From contig JAGAOE010000097.1 in assembly GCA_017623885.1 (NCBI GenBank), forward strand, positions 1-34,535: a stretch of 34,535 nt of DNA. The letters are read 5' to 3'. Under the pieces are notes generated by a model. That model did no database searches and had not been told where the DNA came from. It was given only the letters and a program-made list of their open reading frames with translations. Positions 15,394-24,677 of this stretch are shown piece after piece (position 1 is the first letter of the stretch; each line of letters starts with the position of its first letter). The DNA comes from Eubacterium sp. Lineage in GTDB: Bacteria; Bacillota; Clostridia; Lachnospirales; Lachnospiraceae. The translations under genes and the position numbers were made by a program.

Positions 15394-16041
15394 TCACTTT
15401 TTTACATCGACCCATTTTCGGTGCAGCTTCGAGAATCCTGCCACCAAAGGTCCCAGGAAAAATGCGGTAATCACTGTTCCGATCCCCAAATGCGCCTGCG
15501 ACCAATCGATAAATCCGATTGCTAATGCCACCAAAATCACTCCTACACAGACCGCATCCGTTCCCACACGAATCACGGCATAAGGCAGCGGCAATTTTTC
15601 TGCCAATCCCAATGCCAGATAATCATACGGCGCCACGCCAAGCTCTGCTACCTGATACATCGCCAATCCGAATGTCAGTACAACGAGCGCGATTGCCATC
15701 ACAAAAAGCTGCAGTGCAAACGGCCATGCCGCAGCGTCTCCAAACATTCCGTCAAACACCCACGTACAAAACTGTACGATATAACCCAGCAAAAACAGAT
15801 TGATAATCGTTCCGAGTCCGATATACGAGCGCCCCCACAGAATCTGAAATACAAATAATATCACATTAAACAAAAGCTGGTAGGTTCCCAGTCCCATGCC
15901 CAGACCTTCACTAATCGCCATCGTCGATGCACAAAACGGATCATTTCCCATCTGTGACAAACGAAGGATCGCGATTCCTAATCCCAGAATCAGATTTCCG
16001 ACAATGACTGCTATTAATTTTCTGCCTGTAATGTTTTTCAG
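15394..16041 (-). CDS. YczE/YyaS-type integral membrane protein
   Basis: This is a small membrane protein with about five or six hydrophobic segments and the family-like segment LRLSQMGNDPF after the first helix, plus VAELGVAPYDYLALGL, an internal echo of that motif. Function in the family is poorly defined; YczE affects surfactin production in Bacillus. The frame is open back to a TTG at 16080, but that lies inside a 13-bp hairpin. AAGGAG is 6 nt before a CTG at 16041, and the product then begins LKNITGRKLIAVIVGN like its relatives. I therefore favour the rare CTG start (215 residues). It lies downstream of the two-component genes and may be regulated with them. Confidence 0.78.
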   Translation of the reverse strand: MKNITGRKLIAVIVGNLILGLGIAILRLSQMGNDPFCASTMAISEGLGMGLGTYQLLFNVILFVFQILWGRSYIGLGTIINLFLLGYIVQFCTWVFDGMFGDAAAWPFALQLFVMAIALVVLTFGLAMYQVAELGVAPYDYLALGLAEKLPLPYAVIRVGTDAVCVGVILVALAIGFIDWSQAHLGIGTVITAFFLGPLVAGFSKLHRKWVDVKK

Positions 16042-16063
16042 TTTTATCTCCTTCCATGCACAG

Positions 16064-16096
16064 ATGAAGGATACAGCCAACGACTGTATCCTTCAT
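16064..16096 (-). other. Perfect 13-bp hairpin in the YczE-like gene leader
   Basis: Arms ATGAAGGATACAG (16064-16076) and CTGTATCCTTCAT (16084-16096) pair perfectly around a 7-nt loop. No T-run follows on the minus strand, so it is not a classical terminator. It ends about 10 nt before the AAGGAG of the next gene and could control its translation or slow read-through from the response regulator gene. Confidence 0.75.
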
Positions 16097-16157
16097 TCAT
16101 GTGAATCGTCTTTTATTTATTTCTCAACAATTCGTTTTTATCAGCTATTTTTATCCG

Positions 16158-16916
16158 CTATTTTTTTTGCAATACCTGACGGAGCGTATCATAGATGCGA
16201 TCCTTGCTTGCCGGCTTTAACAAATATCCGGCAGGCTGCAGACGGAGCGCATCCTGAATGTAATTTGCGTCATTAATTCCGGTCAGGAAAATAATCGGAA
16301 CTTCTTTCATCTCATCTAAGTCCTTTAACATTTTGTAAGTCATTTTTCCGTCACAAATCGGCATCTCACAATCCAAAAATACGACATCCGGCACTTTCTG
16401 ACCAATCATGGTCATCGCTTTCATTCCGGAATTTGCCAGCATCACATCATAGTGTGTAGACAAAATACCGTTCATCGAACGCAGTAAAATCGGATTGTCA
16501 TCAATCACCATTACTACCTTTCGTTCACCTGTGGCTTCTCGCGGTTTCATTTTCTCCGCAACACGCATGCGCTCTGCCACAATCGACAGCAATTCCTGAT
16601 TAAATGTATCACGGTTAATCCAACAAAACTGCGGTAATTGGAAAAATTCACCATAAATGCTCTTGTCAATCTGTGAACCGACACAAAGAACCGGAAGCTG
16701 TGAATAATTATACTGTAATTCTGTCATAATCTTGCGACCGTCTGTATCCAGTCCCATCAGGCTGAATACAATCGCATCCAATTGATTCAGTCTCAGCAGA
16801 CCTTTTACCATATCCACGTTATCTACACACATCTGTACGTGATATTCTAATTTCAAAGTCGCTGCGATATCTTCAAAAACAGAATTAAATTTTCCGATAA
16901 TTAGAATCTGCTTCAT
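16158..16916 (-). CDS. Response regulator with a degenerate and a canonical receiver domain
   Basis: This 252-residue protein contains two receiver-like domains and no output domain. The N-terminal one (about 1-120) has the fold pattern but lacks the acidic pair, has Ser in place of the phospho-acceptor (IVFSLMG near 52) and lacks the usual Thr and Lys. The C-terminal one (about 132-252) is complete: Asp139-Asp140, phospho-acceptor Asp182 (VFLDCEMP), Thr212 and Lys234. It probably acts as a phosphate sink or relay protein for the adjacent hybrid kinase, or through protein contacts. Its ATG overlaps the kinase stop as ATGA, and AAAGGAGG lies within the end of the kinase gene. Confidence 0.88.
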   Translation of the reverse strand: MKQILIIGKFNSVFEDIAATLKLEYHVQMCVDNVDMVKGLLRLNQLDAIVFSLMGLDTDGRKIMTELQYNYSQLPVLCVGSQIDKSIYGEFFQLPQFCWINRDTFNQELLSIVAERMRVAEKMKPREATGERKVVMVIDDNPILLRSMNGILSTHYDVMLANSGMKAMTMIGQKVPDVVFLDCEMPICDGKMTYKMLKDLDEMKEVPIIFLTGINDANYIQDALRLQPAGYLLKPASKDRIYDTLRQVLQKK

Positions 16917-19771
16917 TCTGTTCCTCCTTTTACCTGCACCATAAGATGAGCCGTTGCCTTCGCTGCTGACTCAAATTCCAAGTCATCTACTTTCTTTTTT
17001 AATGCCAGCACATGATCTTTCCACTTTGTTTCTCTGGAATACTTCATCAACTCACGCATAATCATATCGCTCGCAGTCAAATCATTCTGATCCAGATTAC
17101 CGCGCAGCATCGCCAAATATGCCCACATTTCCGCATCGTTGCTAATGACGCTGCTGTTATCTTCCGGAAACAGCGTAAACAATCGCTCGTAGTGACGCTG
17201 AATCTCTTCCATCAGAATCGGGTGCAAGGCATATATGCGTTCCAGATTTCGGTCTGCACTCGCTTCCTCTAACAAACGTGCCAGTTTTGATAACAAAATC
17301 GCACCAACCGTCGCTGCACTGCTTTTGAGACCGTGTACGCAGATTCGGTAGCTGTCTTGTACATCATGATTCTCTATCGAATCCATATACAAGCTCAGCT
17401 CGTCACGTGTATTCGGTAGCGATTCCATAAAGTCACGCAGCGTCTCTACCAGCATCGCTTCATCCTGCAGGATGTTCATCGCTGCTTCCCACTCGAACTC
17501 ATCCAGCGGCTGCAGGTCGATGTTCTTCTCTTTTGTCTGTGCTTGTGGTACACGCTCCAAGTTTTCCACTCGAACCAGCAACTGCTCCGGAAGGAAATGA
17601 CAAATCGCAGCATCGAGTTTTTCCGGGATAATCGGTTTGGTCAAAAATCCCGAAAATCCTTCCTGCATATATTTTTCTTCGGCTCCGACTACTGCATTTG
17701 CTGTCAGCATAATAATCGGTGTCTGTGCATTATCTGCTGCTGATAAATCTACCTCTTCCAACGCATGCAAAGTCTCGATTCCATCCATTTCCGGCATCAT
17801 ATGATCCAGGAAAATCAAATCATAATGCTTTTTACAAATCATATCAATCGCTTCTCTTCCGCCGGAAGCCTCTTCGATTTTCATGTTTGTCTGCTTCAGC
17901 AGGTTGATAAATACTTTTCGATTTACACTGTTATCATCTACAATCAATACACTCGCATCCGGTGCCTGATAGCCAACACTCCATTGGTAATCCTGCTTCT
18001 GCTGATTCACGCGCTCGCTAAAGTCGCCAATCGGCTCTGTATTGGTAATGCGCTGGTGCAAATCGAAATAGAAGCAGCTTCCTTTTCCATATGTACTGGA
18101 GACCTTTAACGTACTGCCCATCAAATGCAGCAGACGTATCGTAATGCTCATTCCCAGACCGGTTCCTTCGACCTGACGATGCTGTGATTCGTCGATACGA
18201 CTGTACTTTTCAAACAGCTTGTCGATATCTTCTTTTCGGATACCCACGCCGGTATCTGTCACAGAAAAACGCAAATATGCGGTATTTCCCTTTGCACCGC
18301 CCCGGATAGAAAATGTCACGGAGCCGGCATCCGTATATTTTATCGCATTTGTCAGCAAATTATTTACGATCTGTCTCAATCGGATATCATCACCGAAATA
18401 CTCACAGGGAATATCCTTTTGCACATCGAAATTCAGCTCTAAATTTTTTTCTTTTGCCCGTATAATCATCATATTATACAGGTCATTCAAAACGGATGAC
18501 AATGCATAATTTGCCGGTATCAGTTCCATACGTCCGGACTCTATCTTTGCCAAGTCCAAAATCTCATTTATGATACTAAGCAATGAATGCGCCGAATTTT
18601 TGATATCCATCGCATAGCGCTTGATATTATCTGATTCACACTCACGCAAAATCATCTCATTCATACCGAGCACCGCATTGATCGGTGTTCGAATCTCATG
18701 CGACATCTGTGCAAGGAAATCTGATTTTGCTTTGTTTGCAATCTCCGCCTCCAGCTTGAGCTGCTGAGATTCCTCCAACTGACGACGCTCCTCTGTCAAA
18801 TCCGCAAGCAATACGGCATAGCCGCGCATCTCACCCTTTTCGATGATTTTCTGAACATCCGGACGCATGATAAAATCATCACTGATAATATCACTGCACC
18901 GCTCATTTTGCAGTGTAAAGAGCAACATCGGATCTGTCACCGCATCTCCCGGCTTTAACGTTTCTAGAGAAGGGAATACTTCTGCTGCCCGGTCGTTCGC
19001 CTCTACAAAACGATACTCCTTGTCTACCAAAATCACAGGCTCTTTTAATTTGCGGATAATATTTGCGTATGCGATCGTCTGTCCGTCAAACAGTCTGGCA
19101 ATGAGAATAATCATTCCAAGCAAAAATACCGTAATCGCTGCTGTCGCAGGCACCGGATCATAGGTGCCCTCAAAAAAGATACCTGTCATCGATGCAACAT
19201 AAGCCAACAACGGCAATGACATCGTGAGCGCAACTGCAATACAGCTTTTCTTATATCTGCCGGTTTTTGCATGTCTCCATGTCTGAAATGCTCTGTATAT
19301 CGCATATATCATTTGTAAAACGATCACTGCCATATTTATCATATAGAGTGGTCCGTGCCCTAAAATCAAATGGTTCAGCGGCTCTGTCGAGAAGTCCATC
19401 GACGAATAATAGAGCTTCACATATCTGCATCCTTGCACACACAATAGCACAACCGTGTCATATATAATCAATGCCAGTAAAACATTATTTTTTAATTCCC
19501 GCTTACAAAACTGCAATACAAATGTCATCATAAATGTCACAATGTATGACGTACCCATATATTCAATACGAACGGCATTCTTCGCTTCATTCAGATTCTG
19601 TGCAGACAATATCATATAGTATCCGACATTTTGCAGCATGACCAGAATACCTGCAAAAATCAGATTTTTTGTAATCGCAGACTCACGGCGCGTTCCTATA
19701 ATCGCTAAAAATATCGCACACAGCAAAATCATTGCCATCTGAAATATCTGCATATAATGTAAACTTCCCAT
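16913..19771 (-). CDS. Hybrid sensor histidine kinase with receiver and HPt domains
   Basis: This is a large phosphorelay protein (952-954 residues). It has seven or so N-terminal membrane segments (about 10-230), a PAS-like domain (about 240-330) and a short coiled segment. HisKA follows with MSHEIRTP (His360), then HATPase with NLLTNAIKYT (474-483), DTGVGI and GTGLGMSI. A receiver domain has phospho-acceptor Asp658 in FLDHMMPEMDG, and an HPt domain has His815 in CVHGLKSSAATVG. (Numbers are from the ATG at 19777.) AAAGGGGAG abuts that ATG but is 6 nt before the ATG at 19771, which I prefer. The membrane region resembles the 7TM sensor part of some Bacillota kinases; its signal is unknown. 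It overlaps the response regulator gene by 4 bp. Confidence 0.93.
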   Translation of the reverse strand: MGSLHYMQIFQMAMILLCAIFLAIIGTRRESAITKNLIFAGILVMLQNVGYYMILSAQNLNEAKNAVRIEYMGTSYIVTFMMTFVLQFCKRELKNNVLLALIIYDTVVLLCVQGCRYVKLYYSSMDFSTEPLNHLILGHGPLYMINMAVIVLQMIYAIYRAFQTWRHAKTGRYKKSCIAVALTMSLPLLAYVASMTGIFFEGTYDPVPATAAITVFLLGMIILIARLFDGQTIAYANIIRKLKEPVILVDKEYRFVEANDRAAEVFPSLETLKPGDAVTDPMLLFTLQNERCSDIISDDFIMRPDVQKIIEKGEMRGYAVLLADLTEERRQLEESQQLKLEAEIANKAKSDFLAQMSHEIRTPINAVLGMNEMILRECESDNIKRYAMDIKNSAHSLLSIINEILDLAKIESGRMELIPANYALSSVLNDLYNMMIIRAKEKNLELNFDVQKDIPCEYFGDDIRLRQIVNNLLTNAIKYTDAGSVTFSIRGGAKGNTAYLRFSVTDTGVGIRKEDIDKLFEKYSRIDESQHRQVEGTGLGMSITIRLLHLMGSTLKVSSTYGKGSCFYFDLHQRITNTEPIGDFSERVNQQKQDYQWSVGYQAPDASVLIVDDNSVNRKVFINLLKQTNMKIEEASGGREAIDMICKKHYDLIFLDHMMPEMDGIETLHALEEVDLSAADNAQTPIIMLTANAVVGAEEKYMQEGFSGFLTKPIIPEKLDAAICHFLPEQLLVRVENLERVPQAQTKEKNIDLQPLDEFEWEAAMNILQDEAMLVETLRDFMESLPNTRDELSLYMDSIENHDVQDSYRICVHGLKSSAATVGAILLSKLARLLEEASADRNLERIYALHPILMEEIQRHYERLFTLFPEDNSSVISNDAEMWAYLAMLRGNLDQNDLTASDMIMRELMKYSRETKWKDHVLALKKKVDDLEFESAAKATAHLMVQVKGGTE

Positions 19772-19931
19772 TTTCATCTCCCCTTTGTGCTCATTCAGAG
19801 CATTCTAAGCTTACTCTGTAGTAAGGTAAGACTTATCTCACAAATCATAATACATATATCCAAACTAATATTACCACAAACGCGAAATGAAAAAAATATT
19901 TTTATGCAAAATTGCTGAATATTTTTCAATA

Positions 19932-19966
19932 CAAAAAATCGCCCGAACTTTTCGTCCAGGCGATTT
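19932..19966 (-). terminator. Terminator of the aldolase/sugar operon
   Basis: In minus-strand RNA AAATCGCCTGGAC pairs with GTTCGGGCGATTT (several G-U pairs) around GAAAA, followed by TTTTTTG. It starts 28 bp past the aldo-keto reductase stop and closes the operon that begins at the 26618-26646 promoter. Confidence 0.9.
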
Positions 19967-19994
19967 CCTTTTATAACCGATCACATAACAGGAA

Positions 19995-21023
19995 CTATTT
20001 TGCATCCGGGCAATCTACGATAACTCCTTCTTCGTCCCACAAATCATGCCAGTCTTTTGCACCTTCCCACAAGAACACCTGACCTTTTACCAGACGATTA
20101 TTCTTTTCTAAGGTAGCAATCTTTGCCATTTCCTCGTCTGTCAAAGGATCTCCGTCACAAGTGCTGTTGATGTTGCTCTCATATTCCATTTCATGTACAG
20201 AGAACGGAATCGGAATCTGTCCACGCTGTACTGCCCATTTAAGTGAAATGACAGCGGGATGACAGTTGTGTGCTTTTGCAATTTCCTGCATCTCAGGTGT
20301 CTGCATATCTGCGATATCTTCCGGCATCATATCACGCTCCGGTCTCTGCGGAGAACCAAGCGGCATAAATCCTACCGGCTGAATGCCGTGTGCTACTAAA
20401 TAATCAAACAGCTCCTGCTGCTGGAAGCAAGGATGGATTTCCATCTCACACATTGCCGGCTTGATGCGGCACAGCGGAAGCACTGCTTCTAATTTCGGAA
20501 TGGTCATGTTTGACATACCAATCTCTTTTACGAGTCCCATGTCTACCAAACGCTCCATCTGACGCCATGTGGTCATAAAACGCTCTACCGAAAACGGCTT
20601 TGAATCCGGGTTTCTGGAATCCACATCACATCCGGGTGCATGATAGTTCGGGAACGGCCAGTGAACAAAGTACATGTCTACATAGTCTAACTGAAGATCT
20701 CTCAAGCTCTTTGCCAATGCAACCAATACATCTCCCTTGCCATGCATGTCATTCCATACTTTTGTCATAATATAGAGGTCTTCTCTTTTGCACAGACCGT
20801 CTGCAAATGCTTTCTGGAACACTTCTCCGATCTGATCTTCATTTCCGTAGCAAGCTGCACAGTCAAACATCCGATATCCGGACTTGATCGCACCATATAC
20901 CGCATTACTTACCTGGTCGGGTGTAAAACGGTCAGAACCGAATGTTCCCATTCCCATGCAAGGTACTTCTTTTCCGTTGCTAAGTTTGATTTTCGGCACG
21001 TTTGCCGGGTTTACTGCTGTCAT
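19995..21023 (-). CDS. Aldo/keto reductase
   Basis: This 342-residue NAD(P)H-dependent oxidoreductase has the TIM-barrel family tetrad in place: Asp54 (MFDCA), Tyr59 (CYGNE), Lys88 (TKVW) and His121 (VHWP). VKEIGMSNM and the C-terminal INSTCDG segment fit the cofactor side of the barrel. Homologues reduce aldehydes and aldoses to alcohols. It is the last gene of the operon with FGGY kinase, GatD-like dehydrogenase, PfkB and aldolase, so it may interconvert an aldose and an alditol. A strong AAGGAGG precedes the ATG, and a terminator follows. The substrate is inference from context. Confidence 0.9.
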   Translation of the reverse strand: MTAVNPANVPKIKLSNGKEVPCMGMGTFGSDRFTPDQVSNAVYGAIKSGYRMFDCAACYGNEDQIGEVFQKAFADGLCKREDLYIMTKVWNDMHGKGDVLVALAKSLRDLQLDYVDMYFVHWPFPNYHAPGCDVDSRNPDSKPFSVERFMTTWRQMERLVDMGLVKEIGMSNMTIPKLEAVLPLCRIKPAMCEMEIHPCFQQQELFDYLVAHGIQPVGFMPLGSPQRPERDMMPEDIADMQTPEMQEIAKAHNCHPAVISLKWAVQRGQIPIPFSVHEMEYESNINSTCDGDPLTDEEMAKIATLEKNNRLVKGQVFLWEGAKDWHDLWDEEGVIVDCPDAK

Positions 21024-21071
21024 AATAAATATCCTCCTTTTTCATATAAGTTTGATTATTAGATTCTCATG

Positions 21072-22004
21072 TTATTTTATTTTTTCAATCTGTATCTGAT
21101 GGTAAAGTGCTTCCATATCTTCTTTTACAAAATAACCGGTTTCCTCTCGCATTGCACTCGCAGATGATGTCGCAGATGCAAATCTCAATGCTTCCTCCGG
21201 TTCCATATGCTGCTCAAAGCTAATGGCAAATCCTGCCGTCATACAATCTCCGCAGCCTACGGTATTCACTGCATCAATTTTCGGAACACGCGCCTGATAA
21301 ACACCTTCTTCGACAAACATCAGCGAACCCTCTGCTCCCAGCGAAATCACAACTCGTTCGATTCCGCTTTTTTGCAGCTCGATACCTGCCTCAACGAGCT
21401 CTTCACGATTTAAAATCGCTTTTCCGGTAAGCATGCGAATCTCATCGATGTTCGGCTTTATCATATGCGGCTTTGCTTTTACGACCTCTTCCAAAAGCGC
21501 ACCGCTCGTGTCTACGATAATCTTCTTTCCTGCTGCCTTTGCCATCTCTACTAGGCGCGGGTACATATCACTGCCAACTCCCTTTGGTACACTGCCCGAT
21601 ACAGCAATTACCTCACATTTCTTTAGAAGCTCATCGTATTTTAAATAAAACGCCCGCTGCTCTTCCTCGCTCACGACTACACCCGGCTCCAGAAACTCTG
21701 TCTGTGTTTTGTGAATCGGATCAAAGATATTGATGCAGGAACGACTTTCACCTTTTACCTGAATGAAATCTGTCTCTACGCCCTGTGCCTCTACCGCTTC
21801 GATAATATAGGCTCCGGCATGGCCGCCCACGAAGCCTGTCGCAAGCACCTTTGCCCCTGCAATCGTCGCTGTTTTTGATACATTCAGACCTTTTCCGCCT
21901 GCTACATAGGCACATTCCTTGACGCGATTCACTTCGCCAACCTGATAATTTTCTACTACATACCGCTTATCTATCGCAGCATTTAATGTCACTGTCAGTA
22001 TCAT
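21072..22004 (-). CDS. PfkB-family 1-phosphofructokinase / tagatose-6-phosphate kinase
   Basis: This 310-residue ribokinase-fold kinase has the LacC/FruK form. It begins MILTVTLNAAIDKRY, has GGKGLNVS at 36-43 for sugar binding, and TVGCGDCMTAGFA near 248-260 with the catalytic Asp253 and anion hole. Homologues phosphorylate fructose 1-phosphate, or tagatose 6-phosphate to the 1,6-bisphosphate. The GatD-like dehydrogenase upstream and the class II aldolase in the same operon favour a ketohexose 6-phosphate substrate. It lies 15 bp after the dehydrogenase gene. Motifs cannot tell LacC from FruK here. Confidence 0.9.
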   Translation of the reverse strand: MILTVTLNAAIDKRYVVENYQVGEVNRVKECAYVAGGKGLNVSKTATIAGAKVLATGFVGGHAGAYIIEAVEAQGVETDFIQVKGESRSCINIFDPIHKTQTEFLEPGVVVSEEEQRAFYLKYDELLKKCEVIAVSGSVPKGVGSDMYPRLVEMAKAAGKKIIVDTSGALLEEVVKAKPHMIKPNIDEIRMLTGKAILNREELVEAGIELQKSGIERVVISLGAEGSLMFVEEGVYQARVPKIDAVNTVGCGDCMTAGFAISFEQHMEPEEALRFASATSSASAMREETGYFVKEDMEALYHQIQIEKIK

Positions 22005-22019
22005 GCTTTGCCTCTTTTC

Positions 22020-23075
22020 CTACGCTTCACTGTCAATCAATATTTTACCCTTCACTGCTCCCGGAACTAAGAATTTTGCAAATGCTGTATCGATCTGACT
22101 CAAGCCGATTTTTTCAAAGATAAAGGAATCATCAAACTTTAATTCTCCGGTTCCGAAATAGTGTGCCACCAGTTCCCACTCATGTCCGGGGAACGGTGCG
22201 GAATAGCTCATCCACGAGCCGGTCAGCTTGAATTCTTTTCGATTCATCTGTTCCCATTCATCAACGGTAAATGAAAGCTCTTTGGTCGGTGTTCCGATAA
22301 AGCAAACCTCTGCCTTATTTGCAGCCAGCTTGAATGCCATTTTCATGGTAATTACATTACCTGCGGTCTCGAAAACATAATCAAAACCTTTTCCGTCTGT
22401 CAGCGCCAGTGCTTCTTCCATAAAGCCTTCCTTGGAAGAATTGATACCGGCGGTCGCACCTAAGCGCATACCAAGCTCCAGACGCTCATCAACGATATCG
22501 AACACAACGACTTTCTTTGCTCCGAAAATCTTTGCCCACTGCATCGTCATCATTCCGATGGTTCCGCCACCGAGAATCGCAACAGTCTTTCCACCCTTGT
22601 AATCGGTGCGCTCCAATCCGTGAAGTGCAACTGTGGCAGGCTCGAAGAATGCGCCTTTTTCAAAGCTGACGGTATCATCAAATTTCACTGCATTTGCTTC
22701 GGGGACACACACATACTCAGCATAGCTTCCGAACGAATGTGAACCGATAAAATCATAATGTTTGCACAATGAATAGTTTCCTTTTTGACAATCCGCACAC
22801 TTCATACACGGAACAAGCGGAATACCTGCGACACGGTCTCCTGCCTTTACACTGGTCACACCTTCTCCTACTGCCTCTACCGTACCGGAAAACTCATGTC
22901 CTAATACAATCGGCGTATAATGTGTCGTTCCCTCATTCACACGAGGCAAATCCGAACCGCAAATACCTGTGTACTTTACTTTAATCAATACCTGCCCTGC
23001 TTTGGGAACCGGTTTTTCGATATCCTCATATCGAATGTCTTTTACGCCATGTACGACGCCTGCTTTCATAGTCAT
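22020..23075 (-). CDS. gatD: Zinc-dependent polyol-phosphate dehydrogenase, galactitol-1-phosphate 5-dehydrogenase-like
   Basis: This 351-residue medium-chain dehydrogenase has catalytic zinc ligands Cys39 (ICGSDLPR), His60-Glu61 (LGHEFSG) and Glu145, structural zinc cysteines 90, 93, 96 and 104, and an NAD-binding GGGTIG at 169-174. It shares with E. coli GatD the runs CGSDLPR, YDFIGS, GSWM-YS-P-PG-EWE and a similar length (346). GatD oxidises galactitol 1-phosphate to tagatose 6-phosphate. In the operon it lies between an FGGY kinase and a PfkB kinase, which fits an alditol-phosphate to ketose-phosphate step. The exact sugar is not certain, so the symbol is by similarity. Confidence 0.85.
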   Translation of the reverse strand: MTMKAGVVHGVKDIRYEDIEKPVPKAGQVLIKVKYTGICGSDLPRVNEGTTHYTPIVLGHEFSGTVEAVGEGVTSVKAGDRVAGIPLVPCMKCADCQKGNYSLCKHYDFIGSHSFGSYAEYVCVPEANAVKFDDTVSFEKGAFFEPATVALHGLERTDYKGGKTVAILGGGTIGMMTMQWAKIFGAKKVVVFDIVDERLELGMRLGATAGINSSKEGFMEEALALTDGKGFDYVFETAGNVITMKMAFKLAANKAEVCFIGTPTKELSFTVDEWEQMNRKEFKLTGSWMSYSAPFPGHEWELVAHYFGTGELKFDDSFIFEKIGLSQIDTAFAKFLVPGAVKGKILIDSEA

Positions 23076-23134
23076 TTTTTCTCCCTCTTTCTCAACTCAT
23101 AATTTATGTATCTTTTTTCCAAATCAAATTTTCA

Positions 23135-24613
23135 TTACATCTGAAATATCGGTGTCAGTGCATCTGCCAGTTTTAAATACGTCTGCATATATTTCTGATA
23201 CAGTTCATGTGCTTCCATATTCGGCTTCTGCTCACGTGTAATCACAATCGTCTGTGTAATCGCCTGTTCAAAATCCTCATACACGCCGACGCCAACGCCC
23301 GCCAGTATCGCTGCACCAAGTGTCGTCGCCGTATCTGAAGTAGGCACCTTTATCGTCTTTCCGGTCACATCTGCCTTGATCTGCGTCCACAACAGGCTGT
23401 TGCTCGCACCACCCATCGCAATCAGCTCATCCACCTGCGCACCGACCTCCGATGCCACGCGCAGATTGTGTTCCAATGAATATGCCACACCTTCCAGCGT
23501 CGCACGTACCATATGTCCCTTTGTCTTATCAAATCCGAGACCGTAATATACACCTTTCGCATCCGGATTCCAAATCGGCGAACGCTCTCCTGCCATATAG
23601 GGCAAGAAAATCACACCGTCACTGCCCGCCGCGATCGGTTCTGCCAACGCAGTCAACTCATCGAATGACAAGTCTTCTCCAAACTCTTGTTTGAACCAGC
23701 GCAGCGTTCCGCCGCCGCCGACTGTTCCACCCTGTAAGAGCCACATGCCCGGCACAACATGCGGACTAAGTATCAGCTTTGGATGCGCCAGTGCATGATT
23801 GACACAAATACTCATACCGCCTGCCTGACCGCCCTGCTCCTGCGTCTGACCCGGTAAATAGACACCTGCACCTAGCGTACCGCATGCGGCATCCAGTCCG
23901 CCTGCCACCATAGGTATTCCTTCGACCAATCCGGTCTGGCCTGCTGCCTGCGCGGTCACTTTTCCAATCACGGTATGACACTCATACAGCGGCGGAATCT
24001 GATCTGCAGATAAGCCCATATCTTTTGCCAGTGTCTCATCCACCGTACAATCATCCATCTTGAAGAAATGAATACCGTACCCCTGCGAATAATCCATACT
24101 CATTTCACCGGTCAGTCTGTATGCAATGTAGCTGTTACTCTGCATAAATTTATCGGTTTTCTTATAAATATCCGGTGCATACTTTTTAAACCAGAGCATT
24201 TTCGGTGTCGTATAGCTGGGAAGAAAATCATTTCCTGCCACTGAGAAAATACGTTCAAATCCCAGCTCTTCCCGCACTTGCGCACAAATATCCCTTGCAC
24301 GTGTGTCCATCCAAATCGGTGTACGCGCCAGCGCGTTTCCGTCTTTGTCCACCGGAATCGCCGACCAGCTCTGTCCATCGATACCGATACCTGCTATATC
24401 AGATGACGAAATCCCACTCTGCTCCAATACCTCGCGAATACCTGCGCAGATGGCATTCCACCATTCATCCGCATCCTGTTCTACCCATCCGGGATTCGGA
24501 TAATATAACTGATAGCCTTTGTTCGCCTGTGCCACGACCTTTCCGGACGGCTCAAATATCGCTACCTTACAGGCGCTTGTTCCGATATCTATTCCTAATA
24601 AATATACCCCCAC
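23135..24613 (-). CDS. FGGY-family carbohydrate kinase (xylulokinase-like, substrate uncertain)
   Basis: This 492-residue FGGY kinase has the N-terminal phosphate loop GIDIGTSACK (7-16), a catalytic Asp at about 241 in GGLDAACGTLGAG, MAGERSPIWNP and the C-terminal ATP-site run GGASNSLLWTQIKAD. Overall it is closest to xylulokinases. However, the substrate loop where xylulokinases have SGQMHG reads GIDGQSWSAIP (77-87), so the sugar may differ. Given a GatD-like dehydrogenase next, an alditol or ketose substrate is plausible. The start is GTG at 24613 with AAAGGAG upstream. The 64-bp gap from lacI contains a GGCAGA/TCTGCC hairpin. Confidence 0.88.
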   Translation of the reverse strand: MGVYLLGIDIGTSACKVAIFEPSGKVVAQANKGYQLYYPNPGWVEQDADEWWNAICAGIREVLEQSGISSSDIAGIGIDGQSWSAIPVDKDGNALARTPIWMDTRARDICAQVREELGFERIFSVAGNDFLPSYTTPKMLWFKKYAPDIYKKTDKFMQSNSYIAYRLTGEMSMDYSQGYGIHFFKMDDCTVDETLAKDMGLSADQIPPLYECHTVIGKVTAQAAGQTGLVEGIPMVAGGLDAACGTLGAGVYLPGQTQEQGGQAGGMSICVNHALAHPKLILSPHVVPGMWLLQGGTVGGGGTLRWFKQEFGEDLSFDELTALAEPIAAGSDGVIFLPYMAGERSPIWNPDAKGVYYGLGFDKTKGHMVRATLEGVAYSLEHNLRVASEVGAQVDELIAMGGASNSLLWTQIKADVTGKTIKVPTSDTATTLGAAILAGVGVGVYEDFEQAITQTIVITREQKPNMEAHELYQKYMQTYLKLADALTPIFQM

Positions 24614-24677
24614 GCTGTCTCTCCTTTCACGGCAGACTACCTTCTGCCACCATCTATGTTCCCTTGTTTTTCATACC

